Shown here: in pieces, positions 16,428 through 25,999 of the stretch | Numbering within the stretch: position 1 is the stretch's first letter | How the letters are laid out: each line of letters begins with the position of its first letter | DNA from: Lactobacillales bacterium | Lineage (GTDB): Bacteria > Bacillota > Bacilli > Lactobacillales > Streptococcaceae | Reading direction: 5' to 3' | DNA: 63,505 nt | Assembly (NCBI GenBank): GCA_031261705.1 | Contig: JAISJD010000027.1 | Span: forward strand, 1-63,505 | The notes under the pieces: model-generated | Told to the model about the DNA's origin: nothing | The model's database searches: none | What the model saw: the letters and a program-made list of their open reading frames with translations, nothing else | Made by a program: the position numbers and the translations under genes

Positions 16428-16655
16428 ATGAAAGATATAAAAGTATTTTCTCGTAATAACTGCATGCAATGTAAAATGGTGAAACGCTTCCTAGATGAAC
16501 ATCATGTAGCTTATCAAGAATTAAACATAGACGAACAACCCGAGTACATCGATTATCTACGTGAAAAAGGATTTCAAGCTGTACCAGTTGTTGAATCCAT
16601 TGCTGCAACCTTTGCTGGTTTCCGTCCAGATCAATTAAAAGCATTTGTTGCTTAG
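16428..16655 (+). CDS. nrdH: Glutaredoxin-like NrdH-redoxin
   Basis: A 75-aa thioredoxin-fold protein that passes electrons to class Ib ribonucleotide reductase. The N-terminal active site is NCMQC (CxxC) and the cis-Pro segment VPVVE and the terminal GFRPDQLKA match NrdH. I chose the ATG at 16428 (MKDIKVFSRNN), which has GAGGG at proper distance; an in-frame ATG at 16392 would add 12 residues unlike the family. It is the first gene of the nrdHIEF operon. Confident. Confidence 0.92.
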   Translation: MKDIKVFSRNNCMQCKMVKRFLDEHHVAYQELNIDEQPEYIDYLREKGFQAVPVVESIAATFAGFRPDQLKAFVA

Positions 16656-16667
16656 TTTGCGAGGGAA

Positions 16668-17039
16668 ATGATGAAACTTGTTTATTTTTCTTTAACAGGT
16701 CAGACACGTCGTTTTGTTAAAAAGATTGGTATGGAAAGTGTCGAAATCACTCCTACCAATCCTTTTTTGACTGTTGATGAACCTTACCTGTTAATTGTGC
16801 CAACTTATGAACGTGAGATTACCGAGCCAGTCAATGATTTTTTAGAATACGAAACCAATCTAAAGCAATGTAAAGGAGTTATCGGTGGAGGAAATCGCAA
16901 CTTTGCGGATTTATTCATCTATACGGCAAAGGACATCTGTCGTGATTATGATTTACCACTTTTATACGCCTTTGAATTTAATGGAACGATGGAAGATGTA
17001 GAATTTATGAAGAAAGTAGTGAGTGAACTTGAGTCTTAA
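16668..17039 (+). CDS. nrdI: Class Ib RNR flavodoxin NrdI
   Basis: A 123-aa flavodoxin-like protein that generates the oxidant for assembling the dimanganese-tyrosyl cofactor of NrdF. Visible motifs are YFSLTGQTRRFVKKI (FMN phosphate loop) and GGGNRNFADLFIYTAKDI in the flavin-binding 50s-type loop region. The start may be 16668 or the adjacent in-frame ATG at 16671; GCGAGGGAA lies upstream. It sits 12 nt after nrdH and overlaps nrdE, so the genes are translationally linked. Confidence 0.92.
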   Translation: MMKLVYFSLTGQTRRFVKKIGMESVEITPTNPFLTVDEPYLLIVPTYEREITEPVNDFLEYETNLKQCKGVIGGGNRNFADLFIYTAKDICRDYDLPLLYAFEFNGTMEDVEFMKKVVSELES

Positions 17040-19188
17040 AAATTTAAAAGATGTTACCTATTTTAAATTAAACAACGAAATCAACCGACCCGTTGATGGT
17101 CAAATTCCTTTGCACAAAGACAAGGAAGCCCTAGAAGCATTTTATAAAGAAAATGTTTTGCCAAATTTAAAACAATTTGCTTCAGTAACAGATAAAATTC
17201 ACTATTTAATAGAAGAAGATTATATCGAGGAAGAATTTATTCATAAATATTCTCCAGCATTTATCGAAAAATTATTTGCCTTTATCAAAGAACAAAACTT
17301 TACTTTCAAGTCATTCATGGCGGCTTATAAATTCTACTCACAATATGCGTTGAAAACAAATGACGGCGAGTATTATTTAGAAAGCTTGGAGGATCGTGTG
17401 GCTTTCAACGCTTTATATTTTGCGGACGGGAATGAACAATTAGCCCTTGATTTAGCCGATGAAATGATTCATCAACGCTACCAACCTGCTACACCTAGCT
17501 TTTTAAATGCGGGTCGGAAACGCCGTGGGGAACTTGTTTCTTGTTTCCTTATTCAAGTAACCGATGATATGAACTCAATTGGTCGTTCGATTAACTCAGC
17601 TTTACAGCTTTCTCGTATTGGTGGTGGTGTGGGTATTTCTCTCTCTAACTTGCGTGAAGCAGGTGCACCAATTAAAGGATATGAAGGTGCTGGGAGCGGG
17701 GTCGTTCCAGTCATGAAATTATTTGAAGATAGTTTCTCTTATTCAAACCAACTAGGACAACGTCAAGGAGCGGGGGTCGTTTATTTGAACGTTTTCCACC
17801 CAGACATTGTGAACTTCTTATCTGCTAAAAAAGAAAATGCAGATGAAAAAATTCGTGTCAAAACCTTATCACTTGGGGTTATGGTGCCGGATAAATTCTA
17901 TGAATTGGTGCGTAAAAATGAAGATATGTACCTCTTCTCTCCCTTTTCAGTAGAAAAAGAATACGGCGTCCCTTTTAACTATCTAGACATTACCAAAGAA
18001 TACGACCGTCTAGTCGCGAATCCTAAAATTCGGAAAACAAAAATCAAAGCACGCGACTTAGAAAATGAAATTTCTAAATTACAACAAGAATCTGGTTACC
18101 CATATATCATTAATGTTGACACCGCCAATAAAGACAATCCAATTGACGGAAAAATCGTGATGAGTAACCTATGTTCAGAAATCTTACAGGTACAAGAACC
18201 TTCAAAATTAAATGATCGTCAAGAATATGAAGTCTTAGGAACAGATGTTAGCTGTAACTTAGGCTCGACAAATGTGGTCAACTTAATGGACTCTCCAGAC
18301 TTTGGAAAGTCTGTTAAAACAATGGTTCGTGCGTTAACCTTTGTTACGGACTCATCAAATATTGAAGCAGTCCCATCAATTGCTTACGGAAACTCGATTA
18401 ATCATACCTTTGGACTTGGAGCAATGGGGTTACACACCTACTTTGCTAAAAATCATATGGTTTATGGTTCAAAGGAATCCATTGAATTTACCGATATTTA
18501 CTTCATGCTGTTGAACTACTGGACGCTTGTAGAATCGAATAATATTGCTCGTGAGAAAAACCAAACCTTCCACAACTTTGAAAAATCAGCCTATGCGGAC
18601 GGTTCTTATTTTGATGAATATGTGGCAGGGAAATTTATGCCAGAATCAAATAAAATTAAAGAAATTTTCAAGGATATTTTTGTTCCAACGAGAGAAGATT
18701 GGGTAGCTTTACGTGAAGCAATTAAAAAAGATGGGTTGTATCATCAAAACCGCTTGGCTGTAGCGCCAAATGGTTCAATTTCTTATATTAATGACACTTC
18801 TGCTTCGATTCACCCGATTACGCAACGAATCGAAGAACGGCAAGAAAAGAAAATCGGTAAAATATACTATCCAGCGCCTTTCTTAGCCAATGATACGATG
18901 CCTTATTATACCTCTGCTTATGATATGGATATGCGGAAAGTCATTGATGTCTATGCAGCTGCGACACGTCACGTTGACCAAGGCTTGAGCTTAACATTGT
19001 TTATGCGTAGTGATATTCCACGTGGTATTTACGAATGGAAAAAAGATACCAAACAGACAACTCGTGATTTGAACATTTTGAGAAATTACGCATTTTATAA
19101 GGGCGTAAAATCAATCTACTACGTTCGCACCTTTACAGATGATGCGGAAGAAATCGGTGCAAATCAATGTGAAAGCTGTGTAATTTAA
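17023..19188 (+). CDS. nrdE: Class Ib ribonucleoside-diphosphate reductase, alpha subunit
   Basis: The large catalytic subunit that reduces ribonucleoside diphosphates to deoxyribonucleotides. The 719-721 aa product has the N-terminal family stretch, the substrate-site segment FLNAGRKRRGELVSCFL with the redox Cys, VGISLSNLREAGAPIKG, the MSNLCSEIL loop, the PNGSISYINDTSASIHPI motif and a C-terminal redox pair CESC. No ATG is available: either GTG at 17023 or TTG at 17029 is used; the TTG start (MSLKNLKD) fits the family better. The start lies inside nrdI, consistent with coupled translation. Confidence 0.95.
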   Translation: MNLSLKNLKDVTYFKLNNEINRPVDGQIPLHKDKEALEAFYKENVLPNLKQFASVTDKIHYLIEEDYIEEEFIHKYSPAFIEKLFAFIKEQNFTFKSFMAAYKFYSQYALKTNDGEYYLESLEDRVAFNALYFADGNEQLALDLADEMIHQRYQPATPSFLNAGRKRRGELVSCFLIQVTDDMNSIGRSINSALQLSRIGGGVGISLSNLREAGAPIKGYEGAGSGVVPVMKLFEDSFSYSNQLGQRQGAGVVYLNVFHPDIVNFLSAKKENADEKIRVKTLSLGVMVPDKFYELVRKNEDMYLFSPFSVEKEYGVPFNYLDITKEYDRLVANPKIRKTKIKARDLENEISKLQQESGYPYIINVDTANKDNPIDGKIVMSNLCSEILQVQEPSKLNDRQEYEVLGTDVSCNLGSTNVVNLMDSPDFGKSVKTMVRALTFVTDSSNIEAVPSIAYGNSINHTFGLGAMGLHTYFAKNHMVYGSKESIEFTDIYFMLLNYWTLVESNNIAREKNQTFHNFEKSAYADGSYFDEYVAGKFMPESNKIKEIFKDIFVPTREDWVALREAIKKDGLYHQNRLAVAPNGSISYINDTSASIHPITQRIEERQEKKIGKIYYPAPFLANDTMPYYTSAYDMDMRKVIDVYAAATRHVDQGLSLTLFMRSDIPRGIYEWKKDTKQTTRDLNILRNYAFYKGVKSIYYVRTFTDDAEEIGANQCESCVI

Positions 19189-19204
19189 GAGGGGGAAAAC
19201 GAAA

Positions 19205-20170
19205 ATGACGGAACCTTATTATAAGGCGATAAACTGGAATGAGTTAGAAGATGTAATTGATAAATCGACTTGGGAAAAATTGACCGAACAATTTTGGCTT
19301 GATACGCGGATTCCACTTTCTAATGATTTAGACGACTGGCGCAAGCTTTCAGAGGAAGAAAAAACACTCGTAGGGTATGTTTTTGGTGGGCTAACTCTCT
19401 TAGATACCGTGCAATCTGAAACGGGTATGGATTCTTTACGTAAAGATATTCGCACGCCACATGAAGAAGCAGTTTTAAATAATATTCAGTTTATGGAAAG
19501 TGTCCATGCGAAAAGCTATTCTTCTATCTTCTCGACACTGAATACCAAAACGGAAATTGAAGAAATTTTTGACTGGGTACATTCGAATGAATTTCTTCAA
19601 AAGAAAGCAAGAATGGTCAATGAAATTTATAAAAATGGCACCCCGCTTGAAAAGAAGGTGGCTTCTGTTTTCCTAGAAACTTTCCTATTCTACTCTGGTT
19701 TTTATACACCACTCTATTATCTAGGAAATAATAAACTAGCGAATGTGGCAGAAATCATTAAGCTAATCATTCGTGACGAATCAGTTCACGGAACTTATAT
19801 TGGCTATAAATTCCAATTGGGCTTCAATGAACTTTCTGATGCAGAACAACAAGAATTAAAAGACTGGATGTACAATCTTCTTTATGAGTTGTATGAAAAT
19901 GAAGAAAAATACACCGAGCTTTTATATGATGGTGTGGGTTGGACAGAGGAGGTCAAAACCTTCTTGCGTTACAACGCCAATAAAGCCTTGATGAATCTAG
20001 GAATGGATCCACTCTTCCCTGATACAGCAAATGATGTCAACCCTATCGTCATGAACGGTATCTCAACTGGAACAAGCAATCATGACTTCTTCTCACAAGT
20101 TGGAAACGGCTACTTACTTGGTGAAGTTGAAGCGATGAATGATGACGACTACTTGATTGGGTTAAACTAA
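19205..20170 (+). CDS. nrdF: Class Ib ribonucleoside-diphosphate reductase, beta subunit
   Basis: The 321-aa radical-bearing subunit that carries a dimetal-tyrosyl cofactor and partners with NrdE. Metal-ligand and radical segments are visible: LDTVQSETG (Asp/Glu), NNIQFMESVHAKSYSSIF with Glu, His and the radical Tyr, FLETFLFYSGFY, and IKLIIRDESVHGTYIG with Glu and His. It starts 16 nt after nrdE behind GAGGGGG and ends at an efficient terminator. The operon order nrdH-I-E-F is standard for Lactobacillales. Confident. Confidence 0.95.
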   Translation: MTEPYYKAINWNELEDVIDKSTWEKLTEQFWLDTRIPLSNDLDDWRKLSEEEKTLVGYVFGGLTLLDTVQSETGMDSLRKDIRTPHEEAVLNNIQFMESVHAKSYSSIFSTLNTKTEIEEIFDWVHSNEFLQKKARMVNEIYKNGTPLEKKVASVFLETFLFYSGFYTPLYYLGNNKLANVAEIIKLIIRDESVHGTYIGYKFQLGFNELSDAEQQELKDWMYNLLYELYENEEKYTELLYDGVGWTEEVKTFLRYNANKALMNLGMDPLFPDTANDVNPIVMNGISTGTSNHDFFSQVGNGYLLGEVEAMNDDDYLIGLN

Positions 20171-20175
20171 ATAGC

Positions 20176-20217
20176 AAAACACGGAGCAAATTCTGAGAAT
20201 CGGCTCCGTGTTTTTTT
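20176..20217 (+). terminator. Terminator of nrdHIEF
   Basis: Perfect 12-bp stem AAAACACGGAGC / GCTCCGTGTTTT with a 15-nt loop and a T-run. Confidence 0.85.
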
Positions 20218-20225
20218 ATATTCTC

Positions 20226-21115
20226 TTATCTGAAATAGACAAGTACTGAAACGATAATCAATGCAATACTAAAAATATCTATCGGATGAAGCACTAGACC
20301 AAAAAGAATCACAGAAAAAACCGTTGAAAGCATAGGTTCAAAAGCGGCGGCTATACTCGCTACAAGCGTGTCAACATATTTTAATGAGCTTAAAAAAATC
20401 AGAAAGGCAAAAATTGTACCAAAAAGGATGACCCCAGCGACCAATAATAAGCTAGTCGGTGTTATTGAAAAATCTGGCAAAACAGTAGGATGAACAAATT
20501 GAAAGGCGATTCCACCAATAAGCATCGCCCAACCAGTTACCGAAAGCGCACCAAAATCTTGAATCATATAAATTGGAAACAAGGTAAAAATGCTAGCGCA
20601 AGCGCTGAAATAACTCCCGTAAAAATTGCTAAGGAACTTATCTGTAAATGTCCAAAATCTCCATGTGTCACTAATAAGACAATTCCCACCACTGTTAATA
20701 GCACCAGAAAAATTGTAAGTGGCTTAACTTTTTTCTTCAAAAAGAAAACTTGATAGAGAAGAATAAAGATGGGTGCAATAAATTGTAAGACAGTTCCTGT
20801 CGAAGCATTACTCAGCTCTATGGTTTTATAAAAAGTAAATTGCACACCAAGCATGCCGAAAATAGCGAATAAAATTAAATGAAAGACCGAAGTTTTTTCT
20901 CGCCAAATAGCAAAAAGTGCCTTCCCTTGTCGAATGTAACCATAAATTAATAGAATGATTCCTGAAAAAAGTAACCGAGTAGATGTTATCCATTCTGGAC
21001 TTCCATGAAAATTCTCAAAAAAAGTTTGTCCCATAAGTCCTGCTAATGCCCATAACGCTCCTGATGAAATTGCCATAACTGACCCAATCAATTGATGATT
21101 TTTCTTTTTTTCCAT
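20226..21115 (-). pseudogene. EamA/DMT-family transporter, frameshifted
   Basis: Two overlapping reading frames (20564-21115 and 20226-20582, minus strand) together encode one EamA-type permease of about 295 aa with 10 membrane segments. The first frame gives the N-terminal EamA repeat (GSVMAISSGALWALAGLMGQ) and ends in the nonsense tail LPCFQFI; the second begins FPIYMIQDFGALSVTGWAMLIGGIAF, the expected continuation. A single-base loss near the short T-run of GCATTTTTACC (around 20595-20605) explains the break. It could be a real inactivation, a phase-variable run or a sequencing error; a T run of five is short for phase variation. Confidence 0.8.
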
Positions 21116-21219
21116 GTACTCCCTCCGATCTCTTTTAGTTTATCATAAATGCTTCTTTTCCTTTCAATTATCACCCTATTGAAATTTTTCATAACTTTTC
21201 TCCTACCCAGTGAAAACTA

Positions 21220-21248
21220 TTCAAATCTAGTTATTTTTTTGGTACAAT
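21220..21248 (+). promoter_or_regulatory. Promoter of the amidotransferase gene
   Basis: TTCAAA (21220-21225), 17-nt spacer, TACAAT (21243-21248). Confidence 0.45.
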
Positions 21249-21297
21249 GACTTAACGAGTGAATCAAACACGAGGAATAAGGTGAGGAGTTGAATCA

Positions 21298-21999
21298 ATG
21301 AGTATTCCAATTATCGGTATCGCAGCAAATGAGAAGAAGGATGCGGGTGAAGGCATGGGACATATGTCTGTGAGCTATAATCCTTCTGGCTATATTAAAG
21401 CGGTACAGATTGCTGGTGGATTACCAATCATGATGCCAATTAGTGGCCCCGATATGGCAAAGCTTTATGTCAATCAAATTGATAAGCTAGTTCTAGCAGG
21501 TGGGCAAAATGTCGCTCCAGAATTTTATGGCGAGGTAAAGCTAACTGAAAGTACGGACTATTCTCGCGAACGAGATGCCTTCGAGTTTGCGCTTGTCGAA
21601 GAGGCGATAAAACAGAAAAAGCCCATTTTAGGCGTTTGTCGTGGAATGCAGCTAGTCAATGCCGCTCTTGGTGGAACCATTAATCAAAAAGTTAAAAATC
21701 ATTGGCAAACGGAAGATTTTTACGTGCCGACACACCATGTTTTCACAAAGCATGGCAGCCACTTGCAAAAAATCTTTGGCACAAAGACACATGTCAATTC
21801 CTTTCATCATCAAGGGGTCAAGCGTGTCGCTCCAGATTTAACGGTAACCGCTTGGAGTGAGGGTGATAATGTTATAGAGGGATTGGAATCAGCCAACCCT
21901 AGCGTGCGCTTTCTTGGCGTTCAGTGGCATCCTGATTTTGCCTATCAACATTCAAAGAAAGAATTAGAATTTTTCCGCTACTTTGTCCAAATGGGGTAA
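21298..21999 (+). CDS. Class I glutamine amidotransferase, gamma-glutamyl-GABA hydrolase family
   Basis: A 233-aa peptidase C26-type enzyme. The nucleophile elbow is VCRGMQ with Cys at residue 114, and the catalytic His is in VQWHPDF near residue 217. Relatives (PuuD) cleave gamma-glutamyl amides such as gamma-glutamyl-GABA or peptidoglycan-derived gamma-glutamyl bonds. The substrate is not evident because no putrescine genes are nearby. It is monocistronic, with GAGGAG-type spacing ahead of the ATG (GGTGAGGAG). Confidence 0.82.
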   Translation: MSIPIIGIAANEKKDAGEGMGHMSVSYNPSGYIKAVQIAGGLPIMMPISGPDMAKLYVNQIDKLVLAGGQNVAPEFYGEVKLTESTDYSRERDAFEFALVEEAIKQKKPILGVCRGMQLVNAALGGTINQKVKNHWQTEDFYVPTHHVFTKHGSHLQKIFGTKTHVNSFHHQGVKRVAPDLTVTAWSEGDNVIEGLESANPSVRFLGVQWHPDFAYQHSKKELEFFRYFVQMG

Positions 22000-22017
22000 T
22001 TTTATACATAACCACTA

Positions 22018-22053
22018 AAAATCGCTTGCTTATTACAGCAAACGATTTTTTCT
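22018..22053. terminator. Terminator between convergent genes
   Basis: AAAATCGCTTGC (22018-22029) pairs with GCAAACGATTTT (22038-22049), one mismatch, followed by T residues on the plus strand. It may also help end the minus-strand gene at 22060. Confidence 0.65.
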
Positions 22054-22059
22054 GCTTAT

Positions 22060-23433
22060 TTATTTTTTCAATGCTTCATAAGCTTTTTTAGTGCTTTCCT
22101 CTTCTTTTGTGTTTACATAGTACATTTTTTCTTTCGTTTGGATTCTTACAGCATTTTTATTTCTGAGAGAAAGCATGACGTAGCTAGTTTTTCCTTCTAC
22201 TGAAAATAGCCCTTGATTATAGTTTTCAGAGTTAAGTCCATTTATTTTTTCCGCTTGCTTTAATTTTGAGCTTGTCCATGTGACAGATTGAATCTCTTTT
22301 CGTTCAATCGTTTGCTCTCGTGCAAAGGGTGCTTTTAAGATGACCTCCTCTTTTGAAACGCTAATTTGAAAGGGATTGTTCGCAAAGTCATAGAAAAACA
22401 TTGGAACGATAACAACAAAGCTAAGTCCAAGAACGAGGAGCATCGTGACTAACATCGTTATCTGCCCTTTTTTATTGCCAAAATTAACGGTAATATTCAT
22501 TCCCTGACGCGTGGGAATCATCACACGGGGATCATTTGGATTGATATATACATCATACCGCCAATAATCATCTTCATTGGCATAAGAATACAGCTCTTTT
22601 CCACGAAGTAAGGTATTTATTTTCTTTCTCATGTGGATAAGCTGATAAACACTGATACCGGCTGCAAAAATAATAAAAATCGGATAAAAAATTATAAGCA
22701 TTCGACTGATGAGCGGCGGTAATTTTTCTGATACTGCAATAATAATTGGCAGCATGCCCAAGGATAAAAATAGCCACAATAAGAAGGAAGACCAAGATTT
22801 TCTTGTAGCAGCTATTACTTCTTGATTCAAGTATCTATCGCTCGTATAGACTTTTGCTGGCATTCTTTTTACTAATAAATACAACCAAACAAATAAAACA
22901 TCATCTAGCAAACCAATAAACAAAATGGAACCCGTTTGCGCGCCCCAACCATTCATCAGAAAACTTAGCAAAATACCGACAAAGGATAACCCTACCGAAA
23001 GAAATACCCAATTTTTAGAAAGTAGCTTTCTATTTTTATTGACGCTTATATTTGTATCAATCATTACTTTTTCTTTTTCGTGTGTTCTCCAGCCACGTGC
23101 CTCTTTCACTTCTGCCATTTTCCCAATATATTTGACCGAAATGTAGTACTCCACACCAAGAAAGCCAAATATAAAAGCAAATAGCAACATGAATGTAATC
23201 GAATCATAAACAGAGAAAAGAAGCCCTAAGCTAAGAACCATAAACAACAAAGTAACTAAATAAATTTCTTTTCTAAAGTTATTCAAAACATATTTTACTT
23301 CTTTATCTTTCAGCTGTTCTGTAGTAAACGTATTTTGTAAAACAATATTTTTATATGGCTTGTTCGTATAAATATTGATTGCCGAACAAATGACAATAAT
23401 AGCGATTGTGACAAAAAATGTGATTAGATTCAT
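22060..23433 (-). CDS. DUF1648/DUF5808-type polytopic membrane protein
   Basis: A 457-aa membrane protein with about eight hydrophobic segments (for example residues 3-20, 55-95, 140-180, 210-265 and 325-350). The region YWRYDVYINPNDPRVMIPTR resembles the DUF5808 segment of this group, and the last 110 residues, after the final span, look like a bacterial PH-type domain (ISVSKEEVILKAPF ... IERKEIQSVTWTSS). Function is unknown. It starts 2 nt after a GntR-family regulator, a pairing common in Firmicutes where such regulators control membrane proteins responding to cell-envelope stress; that role is inferred. Confidence 0.6.
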   Translation of the reverse strand: MNLITFFVTIAIIVICSAINIYTNKPYKNIVLQNTFTTEQLKDKEVKYVLNNFRKEIYLVTLLFMVLSLGLLFSVYDSITFMLLFAFIFGFLGVEYYISVKYIGKMAEVKEARGWRTHEKEKVMIDTNISVNKNRKLLSKNWVFLSVGLSFVGILLSFLMNGWGAQTGSILFIGLLDDVLFVWLYLLVKRMPAKVYTSDRYLNQEVIAATRKSWSSFLLWLFLSLGMLPIIIAVSEKLPPLISRMLIIFYPIFIIFAAGISVYQLIHMRKKINTLLRGKELYSYANEDDYWRYDVYINPNDPRVMIPTRQGMNITVNFGNKKGQITMLVTMLLVLGLSFVVIVPMFFYDFANNPFQISVSKEEVILKAPFAREQTIERKEIQSVTWTSSKLKQAEKINGLNSENYNQGLFSVEGKTSYVMLSLRNKNAVRIQTKEKMYYVNTKEEESTKKAYEALKK

Positions 23434-23435
23434 TC

Positions 23436-23825
23436 CTATTCTTCTCCGTTCGTTTGTTTAAATTCTTCAAAATATCTTTGAACTAATCCTGAAAGCTCCT
23501 CACTGGTTTTTCCATGAATTTTTGCCTCAGCGACAAGTAAAAGAAGTGTTTCTTTCAATTGAATTTGATACTTTTCATTGATTTTTACCTTTACATTGAC
23601 CTGCGTCCCATTTCTACGATTGGTGGTGATATAACCCTCATCCTTTAACAGAGAATAAGCTTTTGAAACCGTCATAGCATTCACCCCTGTGTCTTCGGCG
23701 AGTTGTCTAACAGACGGTAAATTTTCTCCCTCCTCAAATTCTTCTCTTGCAATCCCGACAACCACTTGATTACGAATCTGTAAATAAATGGGTGTCTCAC
23801 TTTGAAAATCAATTTCCATTAACAT
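23436..23825 (-). CDS. GntR-family transcriptional regulator (YtrA/YhcF type)
   Basis: A 129-aa repressor with an N-terminal winged helix-turn-helix: IYLQIRNQVVVGIA, then LPSVRQLAEDTGVNAMTVSKAYSLLKDEGYI. The short C-terminal tail without a ligand domain is typical of the YtrA subfamily, which regulates linked membrane or ABC transporter genes. I chose ATG 23825 because GGGGTG sits 5 nt upstream; an earlier in-frame start at 23840 overlaps that site. It forms an operon with the downstream membrane protein (2-nt gap) and probably autoregulates. Confidence 0.82.
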   Translation of the reverse strand: MLMEIDFQSETPIYLQIRNQVVVGIAREEFEEGENLPSVRQLAEDTGVNAMTVSKAYSLLKDEGYITTNRRNGTQVNVKVKINEKYQIQLKETLLLLVAEAKIHGKTSEELSGLVQRYFEEFKQTNGEE

Positions 23826-23934
23826 TTTTTCACCCCACATTCAACTTATTTGCTCTACTTGTATTATATTACATAATACAAAAAAATCACAATAAAAAAT
23901 ACCGCTAAACATTTCTCTGCCTAGCGGTACTCAA

Positions 23935-24894
23935 TTATTTAGCTTTTTCAGTTTGTTTTTTTTCTAATTTTTGGCGATATAGCTCAACTTCTTCATCTGT
24001 CGAATAGACAAAATGACCCGGTACGATTTGATTCAACCGGCGAAGTTTTCCGTCAAGCACTGGTTCATAGGGAATCCGTGTACGAGTGCGTTCATAATCT
24101 GGGTCAGGTAGTGGAATCGCTGAAAGAAGGGATTCCGTATACGGATGTAAGCCGTAATTATAAACCATATCTGCGGTTCCAACTTCAACCAATTTCCCCA
24201 TATACATCACACCAATTCTATCTGAAATATATTTCACCATAGAAAGATCATGCGCAATAAAAAGATAGGTCAAGCCTTCTTTTTCTTGTAATTCTTGCAT
24301 TAAGTTGACGACCTGCGCTTGAATAGACACATCCAAAGCTGAGATAGGTTCATCTGCAATGATGAATTTAGGTTTCACCGCAAGCGCACGAGCAATCCCA
24401 ATCCGTTGACGTTGTCCCCCAGAAAATTCATGAGGGTAGCGTGTCGCATGACTTGGGTCAAGTCCTACTGTTTTCAATAGTTCCTCTACACGTGCATCTC
24501 GTTCTGCTTCACTATTCACCAGTCCGTTAATATCAATTCCCTCAGCGATAATATCCTTTACTTTCATCCGAGGATTAAGAGAGGCTGCTGGATCTTGGAA
24601 AATCATTTGAACATTTTGACGGAATTTTTTCATCTCCGCTTTATTTTTTAATTTTGCAATATTTGTTCCATCAAAGATAATTTCGCCATCTGTTGGATTG
24701 TATAGACGGATAACCGAGCGACCCGTTGTTGATTTCCCAGAGCCCGATTCTCCTACCAAGCCGAATGTTTCCCCTTCAAAAATTCGGAAAGAAATATCAT
24801 CTACTGCTTTTACTTCATTTTTAGCTCCAACGTTAAAGTATTGTTTCAAATGACGAACGTCTAACAACACCTTTTCTTTTTTCGTTCCGCTCAT
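23935..24894 (-). CDS. oppF: Oligopeptide ABC transporter ATP-binding protein OppF
   Basis: A 319-aa ATPase of the peptide/nickel importer family. It shows Walker [10 protein letters not shown], the signature [15 protein letters not shown], Walker [13 protein letters not shown], and the C-terminal peptide-transporter extension ([14 protein letters not shown]). With OppD it energises peptide uptake through OppBC. Its start overlaps the oppD stop by 1 nt. It is the last gene of oppBCDF. Confident. Confidence 0.92.
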   Translation of the reverse strand: MSGTKKEKVLLDVRHLKQYFNVGAKNEVKAVDDISFRIFEGETFGLVGESGSGKSTTGRSVIRLYNPTDGEIIFDGTNIAKLKNKAEMKKFRQNVQMIFQDPAASLNPRMKVKDIIAEGIDINGLVNSEAERDARVEELLKTVGLDPSHATRYPHEFSGGQRQRIGIARALAVKPKFIIADEPISALDVSIQAQVVNLMQELQEKEGLTYLFIAHDLSMVKYISDRIGVMYMGKLVEVGTADMVYNYGLHPYTESLLSAIPLPDPDYERTRTRIPYEPVLDGKLRRLNQIVPGHFVYSTDEEVELYRQKLEKKQTEKAK

Positions 24895-25988
24895 TAGTTC
24901 TTCACCTCCGTTGTTGATTTATCTTCGGTGAATTTAACATCCCGAACATCTTTTTTGAAACGTCCCGCATAGATTTTATGACGACGAGCGATTTCAGGAG
25001 GGGGTGTCACTGCGGGTGCTTCTGGATGAAGTAACCATGTTGCAGCCTTATGTGTTGGTGAAACTTCAAAATAAGGTGGTTCTTCCTCAACGTCAATTTT
25101 TAGAGCGTATTGATTTCGTGGGTGAAACGCATCGCCAGTTGGTGGATCTAATAAATCTGGTGGTGTTCCCGGAATCGCATAAAGCTGTTTGCCGTCCGTA
25201 TCAAGTGTCGGCATAGAGCTTAATAAGCCCCAAGTATACGGATGTTGCGGATTGTAGAAAATCTCATCACTCGTACCAACCTCGACAATTCGACCTCCAT
25301 ACATGACTGCGACACGATCCGCCACATTCGCCACAACTCCGAGATCATGTGTGATAAAAATAATAGACGTATCAATCGTTTTTTGAATCGATTTCAACAA
25401 TTCAATAATCTGTGCTTGAATCGTCACATCCAGAGCAGTCGTTGGTTCGTCCGCAATGATAACCTCTGGATAAGTAATCAAGGCAATCGCAATGACAATC
25501 CGTTGACGTTGTCCACCTGAAAATTGGTGTGGATAATTATTTAACCGTTTTTCCGCATTTGGAATCCCAACTAGATTCAATAATTTTAACGCTTCTTCAC
25601 GTGCATCTTTTTTCGATACCTTTTTGTGTTTTCGTAAGCTTTCTGCCACTTGTTTTCCAATCGTCATGGTTGGGTCAAGAGATGTCATTGGGTCTTGGAA
25701 AATCATTGAAATATCTTTTCCACGAATATCTTGATATTCTTTTTCTGTAATTTTTGTTAAATCTTTGCCTTTAAAAAGAATTTCCCCTTTATCTACATGT
25801 CCGTTATTGGCTAATAAACCCATGATTGTCCGAGTGGTTACAGATTTCCCAGAACCTGATTCCCCCACAATCGCTAAGGTTTCACCTTTTTTCAATTCAA
25901 AGCTTACTCCACGAATCGCTTTCACCTTTCCAGCAAAAGTGTCAAAAGAGATATGCAAATCTTTTACTTCTAAAACTTTTTTCGTCAT
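24894..25988 (-). CDS. oppD: Oligopeptide ABC transporter ATP-binding protein OppD
   Basis: A 364-aa ATPase with Walker [11 protein letters not shown], signature [15 protein letters not shown], Walker [13 protein letters not shown] and the C-terminal oligopeptide/dipeptide extension ([19 protein letters not shown]). This extension usually holds Cys residues for an Fe-S cluster in some relatives; none is seen in that stretch here. It lies 11 nt after oppC with a GGAGG ribosome site. Confident. Confidence 0.92.
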   Translation of the reverse strand: MTKKVLEVKDLHISFDTFAGKVKAIRGVSFELKKGETLAIVGESGSGKSVTTRTIMGLLANNGHVDKGEILFKGKDLTKITEKEYQDIRGKDISMIFQDPMTSLDPTMTIGKQVAESLRKHKKVSKKDAREEALKLLNLVGIPNAEKRLNNYPHQFSGGQRQRIVIAIALITYPEVIIADEPTTALDVTIQAQIIELLKSIQKTIDTSIIFITHDLGVVANVADRVAVMYGGRIVEVGTSDEIFYNPQHPYTWGLLSSMPTLDTDGKQLYAIPGTPPDLLDPPTGDAFHPRNQYALKIDVEEEPPYFEVSPTHKAATWLLHPEAPAVTPPPEIARRHKIYAGRFKKDVRDVKFTEDKSTTEVKN

Positions 25989-25999
25989 TTCTCTTCCTC

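Noticed and set aside
20226-21115. Two separate small membrane proteins
   Set aside because: The two frames overlap by 19 nt and together make one EamA permease, so a single frameshifted gene is the simpler reading.
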